Below, in pieces: positions 7,981 through 16,066 of a stretch of DNA of 64,000 bases. The notes beneath the pieces are model-generated. The model searched no databases. It was not told the origin of the DNA and saw only the letters and a program-made list of their open reading frames with translations. Positions within the stretch are counted from its first letter, which is position 1; the number at the start of each line of letters is the position of its first letter. The stretch spans positions 682,001 through 746,000 of the forward strand of contig NZ_CP042241.1 of assembly GCF_007833275.1 (NCBI RefSeq). The letters run 5' to 3'. A program made the translations under genes and the position numbers. Source of the DNA: Salarchaeum sp. JOR-1. Its GTDB lineage: Archaea > Halobacteriota > Halobacteria > Halobacteriales > Halobacteriaceae.

Positions 7981-8562
7981 ATGAGCGACGAGTTCGACCG
8001 CGAGGAGGAAAAACAGAAGCTCCGCGAGAAGTACGCGAAGGACCAGCAGGACCGCGAGGTCACCGGCCGCATGAGCGACCTCCTCCTGCAGGGCGCGACG
8101 ATGACGAACAAACACTGCGACCGCTGCGGCAGCCCCTACTTCCGACAGAACGGCGAGGAGTTCTGCCCGACCTGCCGCGCCGAAGGCAACCAACCTCAGA
8201 CCGACGAACCCGCCAGCCAATCCAGTCAGACCGCCGAGGAACCGACCGAATCCGCCGCGGCCGCCGACGCCGGAACCAGTGAGGCGCAAACCACTCCGGA
8301 ACCCACGCGCGCCCCCGCCACGACAGCGGACACGCCCGCCCCCGCTACGACAGCGGACACGCCCGCCCCCGCCGCAGACGAGACAACCGAACCCACAGGC
8401 TCCCCGTCGTCTGCGGACACCGCGGACGCCCGCGCCGCCCTCGCCACCTCTATTGAAACGCTCGCCCAGCGCGCCAGCGACGCCGACGACCCCCGCCGCG
8501 CCAAGGAGTTCCTCGAAGCCGCACGCGAAGCCGCCGACACCCTCGACACCCTCGACCGCTAA
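7981..8562 (+). CDS. Sjogren's syndrome/scleroderma autoantigen 1 (p27) family zinc-ribbon protein
   Basis: 193 residues. A charged N-terminal helix leads into the family signature: TGRMSDLLLQGATM, then a four-cysteine zinc ribbon (CDRCG and CPTCR). Residues about 80-155 are a Pro/Ala/Thr-rich linker holding an eight-residue repeat (ATTADTPA type), followed by a C-terminal helix pair (about 155-193) like a small coiled-coil. The archaeal members are conserved, but their role is unknown; the human relative has been linked to mitosis. Zinc binding is well supported, function is not. Confidence 0.85.
   Translation: MSDEFDREEEKQKLREKYAKDQQDREVTGRMSDLLLQGATMTNKHCDRCGSPYFRQNGEEFCPTCRAEGNQPQTDEPASQSSQTAEEPTESAAAADAGTSEAQTTPEPTRAPATTADTPAPATTADTPAPAADETTEPTGSPSSADTADARAALATSIETLAQRASDADDPRRAKEFLEAAREAADTLDTLDR
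8311..8370 (+). repeat. 24-bp tandem repeat inside the p27-like gene
   Basis: Two and a half copies of a 24-bp unit (CCCGCTACGACAGCGGACAC plus four bases) encode an eight-residue Ala/Thr/Asp/Pro repeat in the linker. Probably slippage or unequal recombination in a low-constraint segment. Confidence 0.7.
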
Positions 8563-8582
8563 CCTCCCCGAACCCCACTTCA

Positions 8583-8676
8583 CGCCTACGGCGTTCAGGT
8601 GGTTTCCCGCGTGGCAGAGCCACGCGGGTATCTCGCGGCATCGCCGCTCGATTCTCTCCGACGGCGAAGCCGTCGG
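8583..8676. repeat. Cluster of four palindromes with three-base loops
   Basis: In 94 bp there are four perfect hairpins, each with a three-base loop. They are 8583-8593 (4-bp stem), 8606-8628 (10-bp stem, loop AGA), 8635-8647 (5-bp stem, loop ATC) and 8658-8676 (8-bp stem, loop GAA). They lie between the p27-like gene and the stress protein promoter. This could be a terminator array, or the trace of a palindromic element related to IS200/IS605 ends. Confidence 0.75.
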
Positions 8677-8689
8677 AATGGGCCACCAA

Positions 8690-8698
8690 CACTTAACC
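8690..8698 (+). promoter_or_regulatory. TATA box for the universal stress protein gene
   Basis: CACTTAACC lies 24-32 nt before ATG 8722, fitting a leaderless transcript, and just after the hairpin cluster. Confidence 0.6.
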
Positions 8699-8721
8699 TC
8701 CTTCTCCGCTCACGTTCCGCT

Positions 8722-9114
8722 ATGAAGATACTCGTCCCCGTGGACGGTAGCGACATCAGTTTCCGAGCGCTCTCCTTCGGTGCGGAGATGGCGCGGCGGT
8801 ACGAGGGTACGGTGCACGTCGTCCACATCACGGATCGACACAACGACGTGACGGACGAAATCGTCGAGCGCGCCAAGGACATTCTGGACGCCGAAGGTAT
8901 TCAGGACAACCCCGAGGTCAGCCTCGACCTCGACCTCGACTTCCGGCCGTCGAAGCGCGTCGGCGAGGACGTTCTCACGCTCGTTGACGAACGCGGCTAC
9001 GACCACGTCGTGATGGGCCACCACGGCTCCGGAACGGTGGAGCGCGCCATCCTCGGGAGCGCCGCCGAGACCGTCATCAAGTCCGACAAGGTCGCGGTGA
9101 CGGTCGTCCCCTAG
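8722..9114 (+). CDS. Universal stress protein (UspA family)
   Basis: Single-domain Usp of 130 residues. It opens with the ILVPVDGS strand/turn and ends with the ATP-binding signature G-x2-G-x9-G-S (GHHGSGTVERAILGS) followed by the final VAVTVVP strand, so it probably binds ATP and forms dimers. These proteins help cells survive stress, though the specific partner is unknown. It converges on hef with a 4-bp overlap of the stop regions. Confidence 0.92.
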   Translation: MKILVPVDGSDISFRALSFGAEMARRYEGTVHVVHITDRHNDVTDEIVERAKDILDAEGIQDNPEVSLDLDLDFRPSKRVGEDVLTLVDERGYDHVVMGHHGSGTVERAILGSAAETVIKSDKVAVTVVP

Positions 9115-11516
9115 GGCTCGTATCGAGAGCCGACGACCTCTCGGACGCGCTCGGCGGTCACCTCTCCGACGCCCGACACCTCGAGCAAGTCCTCCTCGCG
9201 CGCGGTCATCACTTCTTCGACCGTCCCGAAGTGCTCCAGGAGCGAGCGCGCCGTCACGGGCCCGATGTCCGCGATGGACTCGACGACGTACTCCTGCTGT
9301 TCGTCCAGCGTCTTCGCGGACTTCTCGCCGTGCGCGCTCACCGCTCGGTCGCGCTCTAACTGCTCTCTGCTCGCGATGGTTTCGAGCAAGTCCGCCGTGT
9401 CCGACTCGTCCTCGGTTCGGAGAACGCTGACGCCGTAATCGACCGCGAGGCTGGCGAGCGCGCCCCGAATCGCGTTCGGGTGGACGTTCCGCGCGCCATA
9501 GAGGTCGTCGCCCTCGATGACGTACACCGGCCGGTCGTAGTGCCGGACGAGGTCGGTCGCCTGCTCGAACACGGAGCGGTCACCACCGAGCAGGGTGTCG
9601 AGGAAGTCCTCGACGCTCTTGCGCTCGACCGCGACTCTGTCCGAGAGCACGTAATCTCCGACTGCGAGCGTCTCCAACCGCGTCTCCACCTGATCGCGTT
9701 TCGAGAGGTCGCGGGCGATGTGCGAGTCGAGCTCCCGCTGATCGACCACGACTTCGACCGTCTCCGCGTCGCCGTGATGCGGGTCGGTCGGCGTCTCCTT
9801 TCGCTCGACTTCCTGCTCGTCGGGATCCGGCGGTTCGAACCCCGCCAACGCCGCCTGCCCCTCGCTATCGGCTTCGCCTGCCGTCTCGTCGCTCGCGTCG
9901 TCCGCGCCGCCGGTGTCGCTCTCGTTCTCGAAGTCCGTGAGGGACTGCTGACTGTCGTCGAGTTCGTCCTCGACCTCGTCGGCGACGCCCTTCAGGGCGC
10001 GGAGCTCCTGCTCCATTTCCTTCTCACGGCGTCGAGAAATCCAGAAGTACGCCTCGTCGCGGGTGTCCTCGGCCATCAGCACGACGACCCGCCCCTCGTC
10101 CTGGCGGCCCGTCCGGCCCTTTCGCTGAACGGATCGGATCGCGGTCGGCACGGGCTCGAAGAACAACACCAAATCGACCTCCGGCACGTCTAGGCCTTCC
10201 TCGGCGACGCTCGTCGACACCAGAACCTCGAACTCGCCCGCGCTGAACGCGTCCAATCGGTCTTTCTGCTCGGTCTGCGTCATCCCGTCCGAGCCGTCCT
10301 TGTCGCCCTGCCCGACGAACCGCTCCGTCTCGAAGTGATTCCCGAGGAACTCGGTGAGCGCCTCCGCGGTGTCCCGGGACTCGGTGAACACAATCACCCT
10401 ATCGCCGCCCTCGATACCGAGGGTTTCCGCGAGCAACATTCGGACTCGCCGGAACTTCGGGTGGAGGTCGTCGTACTCCGCCACGCGCCGCATCGCCTCC
10501 TTCACACGCGGCTCGCTCACGAGCCGCTGGCTCGCCTTCGACGCGCCCGACGACCGCGCCGCGTTCCGCTGGCGCTCGAAGTACCTCCGAACGGATTCGA
10601 CGCTCTGCGTCTCCACCAGTTCGACCGCGCGCCGGAGCTTCATCACTTCCGCGTGCGCGCTCATCCCCTCGTAGCCCTCCGACTGGTCGTTGTCGATGAG
10701 CTTCCGGAGTTGGGCGCGCATCCGATTCAAGTCCTTCTGGGAGACGTCCGGCTGCGTCGTGTTCGTCACGCCCAGTTCCTTCAGGGCCTCCAGGCGCTCT
10801 CGAATGACCTCGTTCAGCTTGTCCCGGATCTCGATGATCTCGTCGGGGAGGTCGATGCGCTCCCACTCCACGTCCGTGTCGTGCGTGAACGCCGCCACGT
10901 CGTCGTCTTCCTCGGTCTTCACCTCCACCGACGTGATGCCGAGGTTCTCACACACCTGTCGGATGTCCTCCTCGTTCCCGCCGGGGCTCGCGCTCATCCC
11001 CGTCACGAGCGGGTTCGCGGCGTCCGCGAGGTAGCGCTCCGCGATGTACGTGTACGCGTAGTCGCCCGTCGCGCGGTGGCACTCGTCGAACGTGCAGTGC
11101 ACCACGTCTCGGAGGCTCACGCGGCCGCCGACGAGGTCGTTCTCCACCACCTGCGGCGTCGCGATGACGACCCGCGCGGACTCCCAGAGTTCCGCGCGGT
11201 CGTCCGGCCGGACTTCGCCCGTGAACACCACGACCTCGTCGTCCGGAATGTCGAGCGCGTCCCGGTAGAACGTCGCGTGCTGCTCCACCAGCGGCTTCGT
11301 CGGCGCGAGCAACAGCGACTTCCCGCCGGCGTCGTCCGCCAGCCGCTCCGCCGTTACGAGCAGGCTCACCGCCGTCTTCCCCAGTCCCGTCGGGAGGCAG
11401 ACGAGGGTGTTCCCGGAGAGCGCTCGCTCTGCGAGGTCAACCTGGTAGTCGCGGCGCTCGATGACGCCCGCAGAGAGCAACGGGCGGCTCACGTAGTCAG
11501 CGTCGGTGGCGGCCAT
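9111..11516 (-). CDS. hef: Hef: fork-structure helicase/nuclease
   Basis: 801-residue archaeal relative of FANCM and XPF that unwinds and cuts stalled forks. N-terminal superfamily 2 helicase: Walker A PTGLGKT (42-48), DECH box (144-147), and motif VI QRKGRTGR in the second RecA domain. An acidic linker follows (about 515-585), then an ERCC4 nuclease domain with the GD-to-ERK-xxx-D catalytic core (around residues 627-642), and C-terminal tandem helix-hairpin-helix motifs. All functional motifs look intact. In haloarchaea Hef becomes important when Holliday-junction resolvase is lost. It lies within 12 kb of the origin among other replication genes. Confidence 0.96.
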   Translation of the reverse strand: MAATDADYVSRPLLSAGVIERRDYQVDLAERALSGNTLVCLPTGLGKTAVSLLVTAERLADDAGGKSLLLAPTKPLVEQHATFYRDALDIPDDEVVVFTGEVRPDDRAELWESARVVIATPQVVENDLVGGRVSLRDVVHCTFDECHRATGDYAYTYIAERYLADAANPLVTGMSASPGGNEEDIRQVCENLGITSVEVKTEEDDDVAAFTHDTDVEWERIDLPDEIIEIRDKLNEVIRERLEALKELGVTNTTQPDVSQKDLNRMRAQLRKLIDNDQSEGYEGMSAHAEVMKLRRAVELVETQSVESVRRYFERQRNAARSSGASKASQRLVSEPRVKEAMRRVAEYDDLHPKFRRVRMLLAETLGIEGGDRVIVFTESRDTAEALTEFLGNHFETERFVGQGDKDGSDGMTQTEQKDRLDAFSAGEFEVLVSTSVAEEGLDVPEVDLVLFFEPVPTAIRSVQRKGRTGRQDEGRVVVLMAEDTRDEAYFWISRRREKEMEQELRALKGVADEVEDELDDSQQSLTDFENESDTGGADDASDETAGEADSEGQAALAGFEPPDPDEQEVERKETPTDPHHGDAETVEVVVDQRELDSHIARDLSKRDQVETRLETLAVGDYVLSDRVAVERKSVEDFLDTLLGGDRSVFEQATDLVRHYDRPVYVIEGDDLYGARNVHPNAIRGALASLAVDYGVSVLRTEDESDTADLLETIASREQLERDRAVSAHGEKSAKTLDEQQEYVVESIADIGPVTARSLLEHFGTVEEVMTAREEDLLEVSGVGEVTAERVREVVGSRYEP

Positions 11517-11573
11517 TCACCACGCTGTTGGCCGTTCACGCGTTTAAGAGTTCGTGTGACGGAGTGAACGTGG

Positions 11574-11687
11574 TTAGTCGACGAGTTCCGCGAGTTCGAG
11601 AAGCGTGTCGAGGTCGAGCACCGCCACGACGAGCGCGACGATTACGAGCGCGACTATCGCGATGACTGCCCACTCGACTGGTGTCAT
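11574..11687 (-). CDS. 37-residue membrane peptide
   Basis: MTPVEWAVIAIVALVIVAL opens a single hydrophobic helix (about residues 5-24), followed by an acidic Leu-rich amphipathic tail ending in VD. It sits between hef and the dolichol-kinase-like gene on the same strand. Composition (TM plus acidic helix) looks like a genuine tiny membrane protein rather than noise, but no homologue can be named. Confidence 0.55.
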   Translation of the reverse strand: MTPVEWAVIAIVALVIVALVVAVLDLDTLLELAELVD

Positions 11688-11726
11688 ACTCGCGGGTTCG
11701 GACGCCCCCGAAAAACCGTTTGTGGC

Positions 11727-12287
11727 CTACAGGAGGTGGATGATCGCCCACATCGCACTCGCGGACGCGACGGGGATGGAGAAGTTGTCGTCCACGACGT
11801 ACGTGAACACCACGGGCTTGACGCCGTCAGCGACCGCGGCGGCCGCCGCCCCCGCGATGGCCGCGTACAGGGGGACGCGGAGGAGGCTGGCGATGGCGAG
11901 GCAGAACCCGAACGTCGCGAGCATCACCCACGACCGCTTCACGCCGAGGTCGCCGCTCGACAGGAGGCCGGAGAACGGGTCGCCGAGCGTCAGCATGAAC
12001 ATCGCGGGCACCGCGACGAACGGGTCGAACGCGAGCGCGACGAGCGCCATCGACACCGCGCCGAGCGCGTACCCCGCGGGGTTCTCCTGCTCGTACTCCC
12101 GGGTGAGCTTCGAGAAGACCCGCCAGTGGTCGATTGTGCCCGCGAGACGGAGCGCCTCCGCCGCCGCGACCACCACGCACGCGAGAACGAGGAATCCTCG
12201 AATATAGGCCCACGGCGCGCCGAGCAGCCAGGCGAGGGGGACGACCGAGGTGCTCGCGTGGACGGCGCGCCGCGGGAGTTCGCTCAC
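11727..12287 (-). CDS. Dolichol/phytol kinase-like integral membrane protein
   Basis: 186 residues with about five to six hydrophobic segments. The N-terminal PRRAVHAS matches the R-x2-H motif of the SEC59/DGK1/VTE5 polyprenol kinase family, and LGDPFSGLL matches its nucleotide-binding Asp region. Such enzymes phosphorylate polyprenols or phytol using CTP, feeding lipid carriers for glycosylation; the substrate here is not known. GTG 12287 overlaps the glyS stop codon by 4 bp, which fixes the start and indicates translational coupling. Upstream sequence in the same frame belongs to glyS. Confidence 0.82.
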   Translation of the reverse strand: MSELPRRAVHASTSVVPLAWLLGAPWAYIRGFLVLACVVVAAAEALRLAGTIDHWRVFSKLTREYEQENPAGYALGAVSMALVALAFDPFVAVPAMFMLTLGDPFSGLLSSGDLGVKRSWVMLATFGFCLAIASLLRVPLYAAIAGAAAAAVADGVKPVVFTYVVDDNFSIPVASASAMWAIIHLL

Positions 12288-14008
12288 AGCTCGGAGAAGT
12301 CGACGCGGCCGGCGCGGAGGTCGGCGAGCACGCCGGGGAGGTCGTCGATGTCGACGCGCGTCTGGTCGGTCGAGTCCCGGTCGCGCAGCGTCGCGTCGCC
12401 GTCCTCGAGGCTCTCGTAGTCGACGGTGACGCAGAACGGCGTGCCGACCTCGTCCTGCCGGCGGTACCGGCGACCGATGTTCCCGGAGTCGTCGTACGTC
12501 ACGGAGAAGCCGGCTTCGCGGAGGTCGCGCGCGAGGTCGCGCGCCTCCTCGCCGAGGCCGTCCTTGTCCATCAGCGGGAAGACGCCGACGAACGTCGGCG
12601 CGACCTCGGGGTCGAGGCGGAGGACGTCGCGCTCCTCGCCGTCCACCTCGTCGGTGTCGAGCGCGTGCGCGAGCACGGTGTAGACGACGCGTCCGACGCC
12701 GAACGCCGGTTCGACGACGTGCGGGGTGATGTGCCGTCCGGCCTCCGTCACTTCCTCTACCGCGTAGCCGGTCTTCTCGACCGGTACCTCGTACGTCTCG
12801 CCGTCGACCTCCACCGACACGACGTCGTCGTCGAACGCCGCGCGGTCGCGCTCGGCTTTCGCTTCGAGCGCGTCCGCCACGTCGCCCGCCGCGCCGCCGA
12901 ACTCCGGGCCGAGGTAGGACATGTCGGGGTCGACGGTCGCGCGCTCGACGGTCTTCGGCTCGTCGAACTGCTTGAACACCGTGAAGTTCTCCCCGGAGTG
13001 CTTCGCGTGCTTCGAGAGGTCGTAGTCCGTCCGCGATGCGAGGCCTTCGATTTCGATCCAGTCGCCGTCCACCTCGGACTCGGCGTCCCAGCAGTCGCTC
13101 GCGTAGTGCGAGAGCTCGCCGGGGAGGTGCTGGCGGAATCGGAACCGATCCATGTCGACGCCGACGCGGTCGAACCACCGCTGGCTCACGCCGAGCCAGT
13201 ACGCCGTCCACTCGTCGCCGACGATCCCCTCCTCGACGGCCTCGCGCGGCGTCCTATCGATGTACTCGCCGTCCTCCGCCTGCTGTTCCGAGACCGGGTA
13301 GAGAGTGAGCGAGATGTCGCTCACCGAATCGAGGTCGGGGCTGTCCGACTCGGGGTCGAAGAAGTACTCAAGCTCCGCCATCGTGAACTCTCGCGTCCGG
13401 AGAAGCGCGTTCCGCGGGCTGATCTCGTTCCGGTAGCCCGTCCCGACCTGCGCCGCGCCGAACGGCAGCTGCTCGCGCGCGTACTCCTTCAGCCGCGGGA
13501 ACTCCACGAACATCCCCTGCGCGGTCTCCGGGCGCAGGTAGCCCGTCTGACCGTCGCCCGGCCCGATCTGGGTCTTGAACATGAGGTTGAAGTTCTCCAC
13601 GTCCTCGCCCGCGAGCGGCGTGCTGCAGTTCGGACAGACGAGGTCGTGGTCGCGGATGAGGCCCTCGACCTCGGGAATCGGGAGGCTCTCGGCGTCCTCG
13701 ATGCCCGTGTTGTCCTCGATGAGGTGGTCCGCGCGGTGGCTCTCCCCGCACTCCGGGCACTCGACGAGCATGTCGTCGAACGTCTCGATGTGCCCGGACG
13801 CCTCGAATACGGGTTCGGGCGTGACCGTCGGCGCGTCTATCTCCATGTTGCCCTCGCGGGTGACGAAGCGGTCGCGCCACGCGTCCTCGACGTTCCGCTT
13901 CAGGCTCGCGCCCTCCGGCCCGTACGTGTAGAAGCCGGCGACGCCGCCGTACGCCTCGTTCGCCTGGAAGAAGAAGCCGCGGCGGCGGGCGAGTTCGTCC
14001 AACTTCAT
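12284..14008 (-). CDS. glyS: Glycyl-tRNA synthetase
   Basis: Class II alpha2-type synthetase charging tRNA-Gly. 574 residues, near the usual archaeal length. The N-terminal segment (LARRRGFFFQANEAYGG) is characteristic of the family. Paired cysteine motifs CPECG and CPNCS (about residues 85-150) form a zinc-binding insertion. RPETAQGMFVEFPRL and RNEISPR are the class II active-site motifs, and a C-terminal anticodon-binding domain follows (about 465-574). It overlaps the CBS gene upstream by 4 bp (ATGA) and the kinase-like gene downstream by 4 bp, so it is the middle of a coupled operon. Confidence 0.96.
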   Translation of the reverse strand: MKLDELARRRGFFFQANEAYGGVAGFYTYGPEGASLKRNVEDAWRDRFVTREGNMEIDAPTVTPEPVFEASGHIETFDDMLVECPECGESHRADHLIEDNTGIEDAESLPIPEVEGLIRDHDLVCPNCSTPLAGEDVENFNLMFKTQIGPGDGQTGYLRPETAQGMFVEFPRLKEYAREQLPFGAAQVGTGYRNEISPRNALLRTREFTMAELEYFFDPESDSPDLDSVSDISLTLYPVSEQQAEDGEYIDRTPREAVEEGIVGDEWTAYWLGVSQRWFDRVGVDMDRFRFRQHLPGELSHYASDCWDAESEVDGDWIEIEGLASRTDYDLSKHAKHSGENFTVFKQFDEPKTVERATVDPDMSYLGPEFGGAAGDVADALEAKAERDRAAFDDDVVSVEVDGETYEVPVEKTGYAVEEVTEAGRHITPHVVEPAFGVGRVVYTVLAHALDTDEVDGEERDVLRLDPEVAPTFVGVFPLMDKDGLGEEARDLARDLREAGFSVTYDDSGNIGRRYRRQDEVGTPFCVTVDYESLEDGDATLRDRDSTDQTRVDIDDLPGVLADLRAGRVDFSEL

Positions 14009-14856
14009 AGCGCGGAGAGCAGGTCGATGTCCCGGACGATGCCGGTGAGGTCGTCGCCGCTCACGAGCGGAAGCTGTTCGACGTCGTGCGTGAGCATCAA
14101 CTGTGCGACCTCCTGCGCCGTCTTCGTGCTCGACACCGTCACGGGGTCAGCGGTCATGAACTCGCTGACCGATTCAGCGGGAATCTCGACGTTCCGCGTC
14201 GGGAAGTAGCGGTTCCCGACCGCCTTGATTCCCTCCCACATCCAGTCGTCGTCCTCGCCCGCGATGGAGTCCCCGATGTCGTCCTCGCCCTCGACGACGC
14301 GCGCCACGTCGATGACGTCGACTTCCGTGAGGATGCCGGTCATCTCGGCGTCGTCGTCGAGCACGACCGCGTACGGCACGTTCGCGTACGCGATTTCCCG
14401 CTCCGAAACCGGGAGCGGCGTCCCCTCGTAGACGGTGTTCACGTCGCGCTTGGCGAGTCCGCCGACCTCGCTGTCGCCGTCCACGTCGCCGTCCGCGATG
14501 GCGCGCACCACGTCGGTGATGGTGACGATCCCCTCCAGTTCGTCGTCGCCGACGACGACGGGGACGCGGCGCGCGCCCTCCGCGACCATCAACTGCGCCG
14601 CCTCTACGAGCGACGCGTCCGTGGTCGTCGTCGGCACGTCCTGCATCAGCAGCGCGAGCTGATCCTCGTCCGGCTGCTCGATGAGGTCTTCGCGCGAAAC
14701 GAGTCCGCGGTAGCGTTCGCCCGCGTCGGATTCCTTGACGACGGGGACAGAAGAGAACTCGCGCTCCTGTAGATACGTGAGCACGTCCTCGCGAGTACCC
14801 GGAAGCTCGACCGTCACGAGCTCCGAGCGCGGTGTCATCGCGTCGGCGACGTTCAT
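14005..14856 (-). CDS. Four-CBS-domain protein
   Basis: 283 residues made of two Bateman modules: CBS repeats near 1-60, 70-125, 130-190 and 225-283. CBS pairs bind adenine nucleotides or similar ligands and usually regulate a partner. There is no attached enzyme or transporter domain, so it would act in trans. Translational coupling to glyS (stop and start overlap ATGA) suggests linked expression, but a regulatory link with glycylation is speculative. Confidence 0.9.
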   Translation of the reverse strand: MNVADAMTPRSELVTVELPGTREDVLTYLQEREFSSVPVVKESDAGERYRGLVSREDLIEQPDEDQLALLMQDVPTTTTDASLVEAAQLMVAEGARRVPVVVGDDELEGIVTITDVVRAIADGDVDGDSEVGGLAKRDVNTVYEGTPLPVSEREIAYANVPYAVVLDDDAEMTGILTEVDVIDVARVVEGEDDIGDSIAGEDDDWMWEGIKAVGNRYFPTRNVEIPAESVSEFMTADPVTVSSTKTAQEVAQLMLTHDVEQLPLVSGDDLTGIVRDIDLLSAL

Positions 14857-14897
14857 GTGGGCGGTCTACGATGCCCGCCCATTTGTAGGCTACGCCC

Positions 14898-15467
14898 TCA
14901 GTTCTCGGCGACGACGCGGTCCGCCTCCGGGAAGAACTTCTCGTAGCCGTCGTGCTCGAACGACCCGAGGTGGGTGCCGTCGAGGCGCTGGACGTGCGTG
15001 TACAGCCTCCCGTGTTCGACCGCGGCCTCGACGAGCGGCTGGGCGTAGTGCCGGAGGAAGTTCCCCGCGATGAAGATAGCCGTCTCCGTCTCGGGGTCGC
15101 GGAGCTCCGTCACGAAGAACACGCGGCCGTCGACCTCGGCGCGGTACACGTCGTAGACCGGGAAGCCGTCGTCGCGGAACGCGTCCGCGAACGCCGCCGC
15201 GTCGTTGTCCGGGACGACGTGCACGATGCCGTACCGCACGTCGTCGTCTTCGGGGTCGTCGTTCGAGTCGAGGCCCTTCGTCGCGGTGTCGCCCGCGCGG
15301 AGCGTCACCGTCCTCCACCCGTCGGCTTCGAGTTCCTCCGCGAGCGCGTCCATGTCCGCGAGCGTCTGCGCCCACGCGTCCTTCTTCGCACCCGGGTTCT
15401 CGGTTATCTGCTCGCGTCGCTCCGCGAGCTCGTCCTTCTCCGGCGAGTCCGGTCCCTGTTTGACCAT
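14898..15467 (-). CDS. Conserved haloarchaeal protein of unknown function
   Basis: 189 residues, soluble and acidic, with mixed alpha/beta patterning. It has an N-terminal helical segment (about 10-50) and a strand-rich C-terminal half with short conserved-looking blocks (FFVTELRDPE, IFIAGNFLRHY). No catalytic signature recognised. It lies 41 bp upstream of the CBS gene on the same strand and may share its transcript. Confidence 0.75.
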   Translation of the reverse strand: MVKQGPDSPEKDELAERREQITENPGAKKDAWAQTLADMDALAEELEADGWRTVTLRAGDTATKGLDSNDDPEDDDVRYGIVHVVPDNDAAAFADAFRDDGFPVYDVYRAEVDGRVFFVTELRDPETETAIFIAGNFLRHYAQPLVEAAVEHGRLYTHVQRLDGTHLGSFEHDGYEKFFPEADRVVAEN

Positions 15468-15513
15468 ATGAACGAAACTGGGCGATTCGGACGGAAGAAC
15501 GTTCCGCTGGCCG

Positions 15514-16065
15514 TTAGACGCCGAACGCGACTTCGAGCAGGAAGGAGACGGCGAGCAGGCAGAGCGCGGTCGCCCCGACCGTCACGCCGGTTCCCGGCCG
15601 GTCGTCCGGCTGGAGCGAGAAGAGGGCGGCCGGGGGAATCCGTGCGACGTACCGCGCGAACGCCCCGCCGCGCTCCTCGCCGAAGTCGTCCGGGCCACTT
15701 CGGTTCGCGCCGATGCGGCCGTCAGTGCTCGTGAACGGGTTCAGGACGCTCGCCGCGGCCGCCGCCTTCTCCTCGTCGCTGCGCTCGTCCTCCTCGACCG
15801 GCTCGGTCGCCTGCTCGACGCGCGCGCTCGTCGCCTGCTCGCTCTCCGGGTCGCGCTTCCACGCCGCGGTCGGCCGGAGTTTGAGCGCGGCGTATACGAA
15901 CAGGAACCAGCCGAGGACGAACTGTCCGAACTTCACGCCGGACGCGCCCGCGCCGGACAGCGCGCTCGCGACCGCGAGAACGAGCGAGACGCAGAACGCG
16001 CCGACGGCTGCGTACGTCACCACGTACGCCGTCTTCCCGAGCCAGCGCCGGCGCGTTCCGGTCAT
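15514..16065 (-). CDS. Small integral membrane protein of unknown function
   Basis: 183 residues with three predicted membrane helices (about 12-36, 45-64 and 160-182). A long acidic cytoplasmic or external loop between helices two and three is rich in Glu, Ala and Arg. It starts 1 bp after the oppF stop on the same strand, so it could be co-transcribed with the peptide transporter. No homologous function can be assigned. Confidence 0.7.
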   Translation of the reverse strand: MTGTRRRWLGKTAYVVTYAAVGAFCVSLVLAVASALSGAGASGVKFGQFVLGWFLFVYAALKLRPTAAWKRDPESEQATSARVEQATEPVEEDERSDEEKAAAAASVLNPFTSTDGRIGANRSGPDDFGEERGGAFARYVARIPPAALFSLQPDDRPGTGVTVGATALCLLAVSFLLEVAFGV

Positions 16066-16066
16066 G

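Noticed and set aside
8311-8370. CRISPR-like repeats
   Set aside because: The repeat is contiguous with no spacers, in frame inside a protein linker. No repeat-spacer pattern was seen in the window.
12134-14209. Plus-strand frame of 691 codons opposite glyS
   Set aside because: Mirrors the codon bias of glyS, with no recognisable motif; glyS and its two overlapping neighbours explain the region fully.
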